In this document: positions 23,539-32,061 of the stretch, piece by piece
How positions within the stretch are numbered: position 1 is the stretch's first letter
How the letters are laid out: each line of letters begins with the position of its first letter
Assembly: GCA_030017685.1 (NCBI GenBank)
Contig: JASEHH010000012.1
Location: forward strand, 1 to 49,976
Source of the DNA: Thermodesulfobacteriota bacterium
GTDB lineage: Bacteria; Desulfobacterota; BSN033; UBA1163
Reading direction: 5' to 3'
DNA: 49,976 nt
Program-made: the position numbers and the translations under genes
Notes under the pieces: model-generated
Database searches by the model: none
Told to the model about the DNA's origin: nothing
The model's input: only the letters and a program-made list of their open reading frames with translations

Positions 23539-23961
23539 TTAATCCTTCTCCATCTTTGTGGAGTCAAAGCCACCCTTTTCATGAATTCCCGTCAATTTGC
23601 AACGGTATTCCTCGATGGCCAGTTTTAATGCATCCGTGGCTAAGGTGAAACAGGGAACTTTCTCTTTTGGCAACTGGGAAAGGACTTCCTTTGATGTCTC
23701 GTCGGATATCTTCAGAGCTTCATCGATCGTAGTCCCTTTAATCCGGTCTGTCAGAATGGAACTGGTCGCAATGGCCGCCCCGCAGCCGAAGGTTTTAAAT
23801 TTCGCCTCAGTAATCTTATCCCCCTCCACCTTGATGAACATCTGCATGATGTCGCCGCAGGAGGCATTGCCTACGGTTCCGACCCCATCTGCATCGGAGA
23901 TCTCCCCGACATTTTTAGGGTTCTGAAAATGTTCCATTAAAAATTTCGGATACTTTGCCAT
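23539..23961 (-). CDS. nifU: NifU/IscU-type Fe-S cluster scaffold
   Basis: This scaffold protein of about 140 residues has the three cluster-ligand cysteines of the family: GNASCGDIM (with the following Asp), KTFGCGAAIA, and VPCFTLA. ATG 23961 has GGAG 5 bp before it; the GTG at 23967 is less likely. It overlaps or abuts the cysE stop, so both are one operon. IscU and CysE together connect cysteine supply with Fe-S assembly. No cysteine desulfurase is visible in this window. Confidence 0.94.
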   Translation of the reverse strand: MAKYPKFLMEHFQNPKNVGEISDADGVGTVGNASCGDIMQMFIKVEGDKITEAKFKTFGCGAAIATSSILTDRIKGTTIDEALKISDETSKEVLSQLPKEKVPCFTLATDALKLAIEEYRCKLTGIHEKGGFDSTKMEKD

Positions 23962-23963
23962 TT

Positions 23964-24641
23964 TCACTCCTCACTGGGAATGGTTTTGCTGTTCTGATCC
24001 TCTAATCGCTCCAGACGCTTGACCCTTTCTTCCAGTTTACTGTGTAGCTGGAGAAGCATCTTCATAATATCCGACAGCGGGTCCGGAAGGTTCCCATGTT
24101 CGAAATCAAGATCTATTTTTTCAGGGGTGAGTGACTCAACAATGCGACCCGGAACGCCGACCACCGTCGCACCGGGTGGAACGGCCTTAACCACCACAGA
24201 GCCAGACCCAATTTTTGCTCCATCCCCGATCGTGATAGCTCCCAGGATGGTGGAGTTCGACCCCACGACGACACGGTTTCCCAGGGTGGGATGGCGCTTC
24301 TTTTTTTCAAGGGTGGTCCCACCAAACACAACGCCTTTATAAATGAGGCAGTCATCGCCGATCTCGGTGGTTTCCCCGATCACCACTCCCATGCCATGGT
24401 CGATGAAAAGCCGCCTGCCGATTTTTACGCCAGGATGAATCTCAATACCCGTAAGTGCCCGACTGAGATGAGAGATGAGCCGGGCAGTGGTGTACCATCT
24501 TTTCTTATATAAAAAATGGGCAATTCGATGAAACCAGATGGCATGAAGACCCGGATAGCAGAGAAAGATCTCCACATAGTTCTTTGCCGCGGGGTCTCTC
24601 TCTCTAATCGTCCGAATATCTTCCTTCAATCGCTCCCACAT
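23964..24641 (-). CDS. cysE: Serine O-acetyltransferase
   Basis: This 225-residue left-handed beta-helix acetyltransferase has the CysE/EpsC features: [25 protein letters not shown] with the catalytic Asp-His, [40 protein letters not shown] and a final VPGRIV. It makes O-acetylserine, the precursor for cysteine. The start is ATG 24641. The length matches the short bacterial form. The C-terminal tail is a coiled-coil-like charged helix ([16 protein letters not shown]). It is the first gene of the cysE-nifU pair. Confidence 0.96.
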   Translation of the reverse strand: MWERLKEDIRTIRERDPAAKNYVEIFLCYPGLHAIWFHRIAHFLYKKRWYTTARLISHLSRALTGIEIHPGVKIGRRLFIDHGMGVVIGETTEIGDDCLIYKGVVFGGTTLEKKKRHPTLGNRVVVGSNSTILGAITIGDGAKIGSGSVVVKAVPPGATVVGVPGRIVESLTPEKIDLDFEHGNLPDPLSDIMKMLLQLHSKLEERVKRLERLEDQNSKTIPSEE

Positions 24642-24680
24642 AGAAGCAATTCACTCCCAAGGATCATAGGTTGATATGGA

Positions 24681-24935
24681 TTTTAACCCAGAAAATACAC
24701 TAAATCCAATGACAAGCATCTGTAGCCACACCCTTCAGGGTGCGCTATTTTCGCTCCGGTAAGAACCGGAGCGGCTACGGTTTATGGTGTGCAATGGTAC
24801 TTTGGAATCAAACCACTATTGGTCGTATTCAAAAAAAATATTAACTCAGAAATTAAACTAAATCCAATCTATTGTATCTTTTGTAGGGAGCCCCTTCAGG
24901 GTTGCTTTAAGCAATGCTAAAGCCTTGGCCTACCG
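24681..24935. repeat. Two related intergenic repeats that fold as three-way junctions
   Basis: Copy A (24681-24780) and copy B (24839-24935) share AACTAAATCCAAT-like leaders, then a structured part. In A, GTAGCC (24722) closes with GGCTAC (24773-24778) around the hairpins CACCC-TTCA-GGGTG and GCTCCGGT-AAGA-ACCGGAGC. In B, GTAGG closes with CCTAC (24929-24933) around CCC-TTCA-GGG and GCTTTAAGC-AAT-GCTAAAGC. The stems differ in sequence but keep pairing. No gene is visible in this 496-bp gap. Confidence 0.65.
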
Positions 24936-24975
24936 TCCTTCCCCTTAAAATAGAAACAGATGCTGTGTTTTTATA

Positions 24976-25127
24976 GATGGTCTCGTAAAAAGTCTGAAAA
25001 GCCCATCATCAGTCATTAGTCATTCCTGCCCCGATTTTCATCGGGATAAACTCCAGCAGGAATCCAGTATTTTCAAGTAGTTAGAATTCTCTGGATTCCC
25101 GTTTTCACGGGAATGACGACTTTTTAC
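24976..25127. repeat. Dispersed MITE-like repeat, copy with CTCGTAAAAAG ends
   Basis: The left end reads GATGGTCTCGTAAAAAGTC and the right end GACGACTTTTTAC, an inverted pair. Inside are the two hairpins of the GTCATTCCTGC ... GGGAATGAC class, including TTAGAATTCTCTGGATTC shared with the copy at 27765-27889. Confidence 0.75.
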
Positions 25128-25137
25128 AATTCCATCT

Positions 25138-26757
25138 TTACAGGAATCCCTTTGGGTTTTGAGGCTGGGATTTCTTTTCTTCTTTCTTTCCGCTTTCGAT
25201 CTTAAATCCGGATTCTTCGAGAATGAATTTGTCATCACCGGGGTCAGCCTTGAACTCCAGCTGGAGCTTTTTGGCCTCCTTGACATAAGATCCTTCTTTG
25301 AGACGGATCTCTCCGTCGGGCACAACGACGATGGCCGATTCTCCGAGGACAGGACATCTCTGCTCGCAAAACCCACAGCCGTTGCACTTCGAGGCGATGA
25401 CGACAGGGCGGCGATACCCCTCTACAGGTCGAAAAACGATCGCATTGTATGGACATATCTCGTCACAGATCAGGCAGATCTTGTTTTGAGCCCAGACCAG
25501 GCACTTCTCCTTGAGTAAGATAGCAGTTCCCACTTTGGCATGGTTCTTCTCCTCAATGGAGACGGAGCGGATGGCCTGGGTGGGGCAGACCTTGCCGCAG
25601 ACATTGCAATTCTGATCGCAGGGAGCTAAACGGAGGTCCATCTTCGGAGTCCAGAGCCCTGAGAAGCCCGATTCCCAGAGGCAGGGTTGAAGGGTATTTG
25701 TCAGGCAAGACTTCATGCACTCCCCGCATCGGATGCAGGTTCTAAGAAATTCCGTTTCAGGAATTGCCCCGGGGGCACGGATGAGATTGTGTTTACCCTG
25801 AAGCAGGGTGAAAGGAGTCCGCGCAGCCAGAAACCCAACTCCCAGTCCCCCAGCCAGGGAATAGATGAATCCTCTGCGAGAAAAATCTATCCCCGAATAT
25901 TCTCCGCCTATGGAAAGGGAAACAGGAAAGGTAATGGCGTTCTGCGGGCAGACTTTAACGCAGGTCCGGCACTGGATGCATTCCGGGAGACGACTCGTTT
26001 TGGGATCCTCCGGAATCGCCCCCATGGGGCAGGCCTTCAGGCATTTCAGACATTCATTGCACTCCTGGCTGACCTTCCGTTTGAAAAGGCCAAGTGGAGA
26101 GATCAGGCTGAGCAGGGCTCCCAGGGGGCAGAGGTACCGGCACCAGAAGCGCGGAGCAATAAGGTTGAGAGCAACGATCCCTCCAAAGATGAGGAGCGTG
26201 ATGGCGGACATGTAAAATACGGGTTGAAAAAAATGCAAGTGAGAGAGGGATACCCATCCTAAGACTTTGGATAACGGGCGCAGAAGGTCTAGAAAGAGGT
26301 TGATCAGGGTAATCACCAGAGGGTAGATGAAGAAAGTATAAAAACGCGTCAGGAGCGCGATGGGATCCATGAGGAAGGCGAGAGACAAACCGGTGACCGC
26401 GGCTATAATAAAAACGATCAGCAAAAAATATTTTACTTTTCGGAGGTTCGATTCAGTTTTTAAACTCTCCCTTTTTTTCTTTCGGAAGAGAAGGAGGTCC
26501 AGGAAATCAATGGAAGCCCCCATGGGACAGGCATAGGCGCAGAAAAACCTGCCGATGAGAAGCGTAGCCCCGATCGTCACAAGAGCCCAGAGAGCCCGGC
26601 CAATCATCTCCCTCGCCGCGAAAACAGCATTCAGCCCCAAGAGCGGATCGAGCCGCAAGTAGATATCTGCCGGAAACCAGTCCGGAAGTTTATAGGTGGC
26701 AAAAACGAGGAAGAGTGAAAAAAGAAGAAGGGAGAGGGCCTGGAGGGTTGTCCTCAT
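25138..26757 (-). CDS. Membrane polyferredoxin, NapH/MauM-like
   Basis: This 539-residue protein has an N-terminal NapH/CcoG-like membrane part of about six helices with the paired motifs FFCAYACPMG and FWCRYLCPLG. It is followed by several [4Fe-4S] ferredoxin modules: CNECLKCLKACPMGA, CIQCRTCVKVCPQNA, CIRCGECMKSCLTN, CDQNCNVCGKVCPTQA, CLICDEICPYNA and CNGCGFCEQRCP. It thus combines NapH- and NapG/MauM-type halves and should move electrons between the quinone pool and soluble or exported partners. The stop region lies close to a repeat. Its start overlaps the DUF362 gene by 4 bp. Confidence 0.92.
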   Translation of the reverse strand: MRTTLQALSLLLFSLFLVFATYKLPDWFPADIYLRLDPLLGLNAVFAAREMIGRALWALVTIGATLLIGRFFCAYACPMGASIDFLDLLLFRKKKRESLKTESNLRKVKYFLLIVFIIAAVTGLSLAFLMDPIALLTRFYTFFIYPLVITLINLFLDLLRPLSKVLGWVSLSHLHFFQPVFYMSAITLLIFGGIVALNLIAPRFWCRYLCPLGALLSLISPLGLFKRKVSQECNECLKCLKACPMGAIPEDPKTSRLPECIQCRTCVKVCPQNAITFPVSLSIGGEYSGIDFSRRGFIYSLAGGLGVGFLAARTPFTLLQGKHNLIRAPGAIPETEFLRTCIRCGECMKSCLTNTLQPCLWESGFSGLWTPKMDLRLAPCDQNCNVCGKVCPTQAIRSVSIEEKNHAKVGTAILLKEKCLVWAQNKICLICDEICPYNAIVFRPVEGYRRPVVIASKCNGCGFCEQRCPVLGESAIVVVPDGEIRLKEGSYVKEAKKLQLEFKADPGDDKFILEESGFKIESGKKEEKKSQPQNPKGFL

Positions 26758-27677
26758 GTTGTTCCTTTATAGATTTTAAGTTGGTCCGTATCAATCTTTC
26801 CGAGACCCTGCTGATGAGCAATGAGCAGATGTTCCACCTGCCTGCCTTTAAAATTCTGGCCATACCATGGAACGATGGTGACCCCATAAGAATCCACTGC
26901 CACGGGGTCTGTTCCAGCGATGATGAGATTGGTTTTTTTGACATCGCCCGGTCCTCCGGGCCCGCCCGAAGCCAGAGCCCGTGTGGCATCGATGATCGTT
27001 AACTGGGGCTTGATCAGGGTAGCGAGATCGGACAGGGCCTGATTAATATTGATTCTGGAGTGGAAGCTTTCCCGATCCCAGATCAGGCCCATGAGTCCCT
27101 TGAGGCCCAGGCTTACGCCCGTTGCAGAGTGGGATTTGGCAACGGGAATATTGATCAGGACATCGCTCTCCAGAGCCTCCTGGATGACTTCTACCCGGTC
27201 CAATACTTTTCCTTGCGGGATTTTGATCTCTTTAAAGAACTTTCTTTCCTGGAAGGCCTGAACATGGACGCCGGAAATATTCTTACATGCCTCTCGAATC
27301 CCGCTTCTTTCAAGACAGAGTTCTGCCCGATGCAGGGTATGATCCAGTATTAAAACTTGCCGGGCCCCTGCATGAATGCATTCCTGAGCCACGGCGGCGA
27401 CGACCATGGGATGGGTGGTCGCGCCGAACTCAGGCGTTCTGGCAAAGGACATGTTGGGTTTTAGAACGACCCGGTGTCCCTTTTTCACAAAACGGGAAAT
27501 TCCTCCGAGGGTTTCCAGAGCTTTTTTTGTAGCGGCAGCAGGTTCTCCAGAGATTACTGCAAGGTCATATTCTTCTTTTGCAGGCAAGATGGAGGGCTTA
27601 CCGGCAATACCTAAGGCCACTCCTGCAGCAGCTGTTTTAAGGAATCTGCGTCGAGTTATTCTTTGATGACTATCCAC
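26754..27677 (-). CDS. DUF362 protein with Tat signal
   Basis: This 307-residue protein starts with a twin-arginine signal (ITRRRFLKTAAAGVALG). The DUF362 core is VVLKPNMSFA, ATTHPMVVAAVAQEC, DVLINIPVAKSHSATGVSLGLKGLMGL and NLIIAGTDPVAVDSYG. DUF362 proteins often accompany ferredoxins but have no established reaction. The Tat signal suggests export of a folded, perhaps cofactor-bearing protein. It overlaps the polyferredoxin by 4 bp. With the aldo/keto reductase upstream it forms an exported redox set. Confidence 0.92.
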   Translation of the reverse strand: MDSHQRITRRRFLKTAAAGVALGIAGKPSILPAKEEYDLAVISGEPAAATKKALETLGGISRFVKKGHRVVLKPNMSFARTPEFGATTHPMVVAAVAQECIHAGARQVLILDHTLHRAELCLERSGIREACKNISGVHVQAFQERKFFKEIKIPQGKVLDRVEVIQEALESDVLINIPVAKSHSATGVSLGLKGLMGLIWDRESFHSRININQALSDLATLIKPQLTIIDATRALASGGPGGPGDVKKTNLIIAGTDPVAVDSYGVTIVPWYGQNFKGRQVEHLLIAHQQGLGKIDTDQLKIYKGTT

Positions 27678-27764
27678 GAATCACTCTTTTTATATTCGAC
27701 TGAAATTTTATTATGAATGGCTCGAATGATACCAAATTGAACAAATCTTGTAGAATTTATAAAT

Positions 27765-27889
27765 GATGGTCTCGTAGAAAGGCTTAAAAGGCCATTTTCT
27801 GTCATTCCTGCGTAAGCAGGAATCCAGTCTTTTTATCTAGTTAGAATTCTCTGGATTCCCGTTTTCACGGGAATGACCTTTTTACGAGT
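27765..27889. repeat. Dispersed MITE-like repeat, second copy
   Basis: The outer inverted ends are CTCGTAGAAAGG (27771-27782) and CCTTTTTACGAG (27878-27889). The interior has GTCATTCCTGCGTAAGCAGG and TTAGAATTCTCTGGATTC, the same as the copy at 24976-25127. GAATTTAT-like flanks (27753 and 27895) are also inverted. Confidence 0.8.
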
Positions 27890-27937
27890 TTGTCATAAAT
27901 TCCATTCGATTCATTCGCTATCATTCGTTTTTGGTTT

Positions 27938-29143
27938 TTATACAAGAAAATCCGATGGAACATTTTTCAGCCGGGCCACATCTCGAATCTTCTTTGAAAC
28001 GTTGAACCCGATCGAGCATTTCACCGGGCACGAGGAACAATCCTCACAAACCCTGGAGGGAAGATTGAGTGACACGATCAAGTCCTGAGCAAGCGCTAGA
28101 TTTCGGTAGCCATATGTATACATATAGGCCCGCATCAGATCAGGGATAGGGAGTTTTTCCGGACATTGTCCTAAGCACTGTCTGCAACCCTGACAGTATA
28201 ATCCGAGGATGGAGGCTTCCTTCTGCAACTCTAATTTTTCAGGTTCGGTGAGGATCAGATCTTCCATGACGGAGAGGTCGGTTTCCAAATGTTCAAACGT
28301 GGTGAACCCGGGGATGATGGTATGAACATTCGGATCCTGAAGAATCCACTTCAGCGAAGCCTTTATATTTTTTATTGTCGGGGGTTGCTGAAAGGCCCCC
28401 CGGATCGCTTTCATGCCGATAATTCCAATGCCGGCCTGAGAGGCTCTGGCAATTGCATTTCTCACTTCCGCATAATGTTTTTGTTTGAAGTTATAGGAGG
28501 TTAGAATGACATCGTACGCTTTCGAATCGGTGGCGGCATGAATGACCTCCGGTTCGTTAGAATGAGTGGAAATCCCGACGAATCGGATTTTTCCGTCTTT
28601 CTTCGCCTTCTCAAATGCTTTCAGGGCCGGTTCGAATACGACCGATTCTTTTCTGGATACCCCATGTAAATGGAGGATATCGACATGATCGATGCCCAGA
28701 CGTTTCAAGCTGAGATCCAGTCTCCTGAGAAACTCCTCAGTGGTTGCCCCTTCCGTGAATAAGCCTTTTGTTCGGTCCTGGGGGAGACTCACTTTGCTGG
28801 CAATGTAATAGGAATCTCTGGGGCGACCCTTGATGACGCTTCCTATCACTTCTTCATTCCGGCCTCCCATATAGCCATGGGCAGTGTCCAGAAGTAGAAT
28901 GCCGGAATCCAGCGCCGCCCGGATAAGGTTGGGGTTATCAGTGAGCATTACTCCCATATTGATCACAGGAAGCTTCAAACCTGTTTTCCCGAGGGTGCGG
29001 TAAACGAGCTTCTTCTCTTTTCCTTTTGTCTCAACAACTCTTACCTCCTGTTTCATGTCGAGCGGAGGGAGAAAAAAGAGCCCTCCAAACCCCGCCAACG
29101 ATGACTTCATAAAATCTCTTCTGCCGATCAGTTTTTTATTCAC
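27938..29143 (-). CDS. Exported aldo/keto reductase with C-terminal Fe-S cysteine motifs
   Basis: This protein of about 401 residues has a Tat signal (GRRDFMKSSLAGFGG) and an aldo/keto reductase barrel (YRTLGKTGLKLPVINMG, LLDTAHGYMGGRNEE, VDILHLHGV, GKIRFVGIST). A C-terminal Cys-rich region, CQGCRQCLGQCP and CEDCSSCPVKCSIG, should bind one or two clusters. I choose GTG 29143 because AGGAGG lies 5 bp upstream. The catalytic His is present in LHLHGV, and the usual Tyr region is AHGY. AKRs with this tail are common in anaerobes but uncharacterised. A C-terminal fragment of a paralogue lies at 30164-30238. Confidence 0.9.
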   Translation of the reverse strand: MNKKLIGRRDFMKSSLAGFGGLFFLPPLDMKQEVRVVETKGKEKKLVYRTLGKTGLKLPVINMGVMLTDNPNLIRAALDSGILLLDTAHGYMGGRNEEVIGSVIKGRPRDSYYIASKVSLPQDRTKGLFTEGATTEEFLRRLDLSLKRLGIDHVDILHLHGVSRKESVVFEPALKAFEKAKKDGKIRFVGISTHSNEPEVIHAATDSKAYDVILTSYNFKQKHYAEVRNAIARASQAGIGIIGMKAIRGAFQQPPTIKNIKASLKWILQDPNVHTIIPGFTTFEHLETDLSVMEDLILTEPEKLELQKEASILGLYCQGCRQCLGQCPEKLPIPDLMRAYMYTYGYRNLALAQDLIVSLNLPSRVCEDCSSCPVKCSIGFNVSKKIRDVARLKNVPSDFLV

Positions 29144-29196
29144 TGTCCCTCCTTCTCCCCCCAACTTTAGGCACTTTAGATCACTTTAGTCACTCG

Positions 29197-30057
29197 TCAC
29201 TTTTTTGTAATCCTATCTTCAAAAAGCTTAAGGTATTTTAAACGGAGAGAAGCCTCATTGAGATTAAGTATACCCCAGATGTATCTCCCTTTCCAGTGAA
29301 GGCCAACTTCTCCATGGTGGGGGTCCGAGAGGGTATAACGACCCTCTGTTGTATCCTTTCTTGGACCCTTGATCGTCTGGAGGTATTTTTCAATCATGTC
29401 CCTGCACTCATTCTTATTTTTCCCCTCGATGACAAACAATTTGAACTTCTTGCCTTGAAGTTCATAATCGGCGGTAAAGCTGGAATGTAAGAAAGAGTAA
29501 CCCAGGAAATTTATGGCAATAAATTTTTCAGAGTGTTTCTGTTTCCCCTCGGCGGGGAAAGCGGATAAGATGGAGGGAAACGATCCCTTCGTGCCTAAAT
29601 TTTCAGCCATTTTTTTGGCAAAGGCAACCAGCACCTCCCGATCCTCCGCACCGGTATTGACGGTGCTTATCTTTACATAGTAAGGCCCCGTCAAAAAATT
29701 TAAGAAGCCTTTCTCGTAATAGCCCTGGATTCCGATATCCAGAAAGTTTGCCTCGGGAAGGCGCTCCTGACTGTAGATCCCAAAGGCATAGAGGGGGGTT
29801 CTGTGACGATAAACATCAACGGTCACAGAGACTTTCTTTTCGTTCTGGTATTCCGCTACCTTCAATTCCTGAAAATCGTAGGCAAAATAGAGATCCGCCG
29901 CTCCATTGATATATTCGTAAAGAATTTTTGGAATAAAAGTCTGGATCTCCCCGGATTGCTTCCACCCAGCCATTTCTGGAAATGCGAAGTCCTTTGCCTC
30001 CAGAGCCGCCCCCATCAAAAAAATAAACATCCCCACTCCCAAACAAATGGTTTTCAT
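29197..30057 (-). CDS. Secreted DUF6599-like protein
   Basis: This protein of about 286 residues starts at ATG 30057 with a signal peptide (ICLGVGMFIFLMGAALEAKD). The body has the pattern ILYEYINGAADLYFAYDFQEL, VTVDVYRHRTPLYAFGIYSQER and FLTGPYYVKISTV seen in the DUF6599 family, predicted beta-rich and periplasmic. No function is established. It lies just upstream of the aldo/keto reductase in the same direction, suggesting a shared envelope role. The open frame to 30174 has no better start. Confidence 0.75.
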   Translation of the reverse strand: MKTICLGVGMFIFLMGAALEAKDFAFPEMAGWKQSGEIQTFIPKILYEYINGAADLYFAYDFQELKVAEYQNEKKVSVTVDVYRHRTPLYAFGIYSQERLPEANFLDIGIQGYYEKGFLNFLTGPYYVKISTVNTGAEDREVLVAFAKKMAENLGTKGSFPSILSAFPAEGKQKHSEKFIAINFLGYSFLHSSFTADYELQGKKFKLFVIEGKNKNECRDMIEKYLQTIKGPRKDTTEGRYTLSDPHHGEVGLHWKGRYIWGILNLNEASLRLKYLKLFEDRITKK

Positions 30058-30163
30058 TGTCTTAAGTCCTTTCTGTTTCTCTAAAAAGGTGGCAGAAATA
30101 AGGGGAGACGATCGTCTCCCCCCATAAATAAAATTATAACCTTTTTTCTTAATAAAAAAAGAC

Positions 30164-30238
30164 TCACCCTGCAATAAACTCCGCCGGCACGTCTCTTAAC
30201 CGCGCCACATCCCGGATCTTGGGTGATACATTAAATCC
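30164..30238 (-). pseudogene. C-terminal remnant of a second aldo/keto reductase
   Basis: On the minus strand the segment reads GFNVSPKIRDVARLRDVP followed by AEFIAG and TGA. It aligns with the C-terminus of the AKR at 27938 (GFNVSKKIRDVARLKNVP, then SDFLV). No matching sequence continues upstream, so this is a truncated remnant of a paralogous gene upstream of the DUF6599 gene. Confidence 0.75.
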
Positions 30239-30257
30239 AACAATTATTTTGAGGTCA

Positions 30258-30345
30258 GGCAATCGTAATTTACTATTGACTTGGGTGGCTTTTCTGAAAA
30301 AGGGTTTGATCAAGAGAGGAAAAGAAATACTTTATTACGATTGCC
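30258..30345. repeat. 88-bp element bounded by perfect 12-bp inverted repeats
   Basis: GGCAATCGTAAT (30258-30269) and ATTACGATTGCC (30334-30345) bound a noncoding segment immediately next to the AKR remnant. It may mark a small mobile element or the rearrangement that removed the AKR gene. No target duplication was identified. The rest of 30058-30585 holds no other gene. Confidence 0.6.
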
Positions 30346-30389
30346 CCAGGTATGACCCAGAAGAGCATTGTTAGGCCAATATTTAGGTC

Positions 30390-30418
30390 TTGACAACTAA
30401 ACAAATGTATAGTATCTA
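30390..30418 (+). promoter_or_regulatory. Possible lexA promoter
   Basis: TTGACA at 30390-30395 and TATCTA at 30413-30418 are separated by 17 bp. The -10 match is weak. ATAG-TAT-CTAT around it is a short palindrome that might be a regulatory site. The leader to lexA would be about 160 bases. Confidence 0.4.
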
Positions 30419-30585
30419 TTGAGGCATCGGGATTTGTCTATGGGCGAGGGTTGGGAAGCCGGTTTGGTATAGGGTCGAAGGGTTAAGGCAATTTTAAAAA
30501 CCAATGACATAACCCGTCAACGAAACTGGCCTCCTTGCCTTTGCCATAAGACCGAAACCCGGTCATTCAGGTCCAGGAGGTGGCT

Positions 30586-31209
30586 ATGGAACTGACGGCT
30601 CGGCAGAGAGAGATATTCAGCTTCATCCAGGCGTTTATCAAAAAGAGGGGTTATCCCCCCTCGGTGAGGGAGATCGGTGGACATTTTAGCATCTATCCCA
30701 GGGCGGTTTTTGACCACCTGAAGGCACTGGAACGAAAGGGCTATTTAAAACGGCAGCATTCGATGTCCAGAGGCCTGGAGATACTTGTCTTTGAGGAGGA
30801 TAGGCTCCGAAAGGGAAGCAGGCCGTTGATCCGGGACATTCCCGTTTTAGGCAGGGTTGCGGCAGGAAAGCCCACCCTGGCTGTGGAGCATGTGGAAGAG
30901 ACCATTCCTCTTCCGACAGAATGGGTAAAGGGCAGGGAGGTTTTCCTTCTGAAGGTTAAGGGCGACAGCATGTCCCCCTATATCCTTCCGGGCGATTATG
31001 TGATCGTTCGGTCCCAGCCTTTGGCTGAGAACGGGGATGTGGTGGTGACCCTGATGGGTGAGGAGGCGACGGTGAAGCGGTTTTTCAAAAAGAGGGGAAA
31101 GATCGAGCTGAAGCCGGACAACGAGCGCTGGGAGACGATCCGGATTGAAGAGGGAGCAGGAGAGATTCAAATTTTGGGTAAGGTGATCGGGGTGTTCAGG
31201 AAGGTTTGA
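30586..31209 (+). CDS. lexA: LexA SOS repressor
   Basis: This protein of about 207 residues has an N-terminal winged helix (YPPSVREIGGHF, FDHLKALERKGYL), the self-cleavage bond Ala-Gly in GRVAAGKP, the catalytic Ser in VKGDSM and Lys in EEATVKRFF. These are all the elements of a self-cleaving LexA. I choose ATG 30586, with AGGAGG just upstream, over the GTG at 30580. The recognition helix (SIYPRAVFDHL) differs from classical LexA, so its operator is probably different; no clear SOS box was found. It is followed by a truncated RecA/Rad51-like ORF. Confidence 0.94.
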   Translation: MELTARQREIFSFIQAFIKKRGYPPSVREIGGHFSIYPRAVFDHLKALERKGYLKRQHSMSRGLEILVFEEDRLRKGSRPLIRDIPVLGRVAAGKPTLAVEHVEETIPLPTEWVKGREVFLLKVKGDSMSPYILPGDYVIVRSQPLAENGDVVVTLMGEEATVKRFFKKRGKIELKPDNERWETIRIEEGAGEIQILGKVIGVFRKV

Positions 31210-31226
31210 TTAAAATGCGGAATGCG

Positions 31227-31278
31227 CCCTGAACCATGTGAGATTCAGGGCTGCCATGCACCCTACGTGGTGCATGGC
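31227..31278 (+). terminator. Tandem hairpins after lexA
   Basis: Two perfect stems follow the lexA stop: CCCTGAA / TTCAGGG (31227-31250) and GCCATGCACC / GGTGCATGGC (31253-31278). No uridine tract follows, so this could be a terminator of weak type or a repeat. The rest of the gap to 31529 is repeat DNA. Confidence 0.4.
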
Positions 31279-31361
31279 GGAGTAATGAGTTCGGAGTTTT
31301 TAATTTTTGCCTCAAACTCCGAACCAACCACAAAAAGGGGAAATACAGAACATAAGAATCT

Positions 31362-31450
31362 GTCACTCCTGCGAAAGCAGGAGTCCAGTCCTCTCTGGTT
31401 CCCTGCCTTCGCAGGGACGTGGTCTGGATTCCCGTTTTCACGGGAATGAC
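31362..31450. repeat. Dispersed palindromic repeat, fourth copy
   Basis: The repeat has GTCACTCCTGCGAAAGCAGG, a middle hairpin CCCTGCCTTCGCAGGG, then CTGGATTCCCGTTTTCACGG and GAATGAC. It belongs to the class seen at 12805, 24976 and 27765 but lacks the CTCGTAAAAAG ends. Confidence 0.75.
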
Positions 31451-31529
31451 ACATAACTGTAACAATAAATGATTTTTTCAAGCATTAAAGTGTTACGAAC
31501 ATTGAAGATTTATCGAAAGGCTCTGGAAT

Positions 31530-31931
31530 ATGGATTCTAAGCTCCGAACTCCCAACTCCCTGCCTTCGCCGAAACGCCTGCCCTCCGCAAGGCTTCTGGA
31601 GGCGGGCTTCGTGCAGGCAGGCGAACTCCGAACTATCTTCCAAGGGAAGAATTCACTTGAAGATATTCTGCTTCAGTTGACTCTGGACGGTGTGCCTTCT
31701 TCTCCGAAGAAGATTCTTTTCCGTGGGGAAGGGACAGGTGGAATCGCATCCTATGCGGCGGGGTGGATGGCAGGCAAGGGGATGGATGTCATCGTTCTGG
31801 ATGGTGCGAATCGCTTTAATCCTTATATAGCGTCATCCTTCGCCAGAAAGGCGTTGATTTCTCCGGAAGAGATTCTTAAGAGGATTCGAATCGCAAGGGC
31901 CTTCACCTGTGAAAAGCTTGGAAGCAAATAA
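31530..31931 (+). pseudogene. Truncated RecA/Rad51-like ATPase ORF
   Basis: The frame is 133 codons. The first third is repeat-derived (CTCCGAACTCCC and GCAGGCAGGCG tracts) and is probably not original protein. The rest resembles the N-terminal part of a RecA/Rad51 core: a Walker A-like ILFRGEGTGGIASYAAGW, which lacks the GKT lysine, then VIVLDGANRFNPYIA, then SPEEILKRIRIARAFT, matching the Rad51-type EEVLxxIxxARA signature. It stops right after ARAFTC, where a full protein would continue for over 100 residues, so it is truncated. Its proximity to lexA suggests a former SOS accessory. Confidence 0.55.
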
Positions 31932-32061
31932 ATAAGACATTGCCGGACAAGACAGTCGCCTAACAACAGGCTAAAAGGTTGACATTCAAATCCCGCTTTG
32001 GGGACTTCTTTTGTTTTTAAACGTCAGGCGTCGTTGTTTTTATGTTAGAAAGGAATCACTG

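Noticed and set aside
31951-32060. attC-like pair (GCCTAAC ... GTTAG) before the 32062 membrane gene
   Set aside because: The outer arms pair over only five bases, there is no second attC after the gene, and no integron integrase is present.
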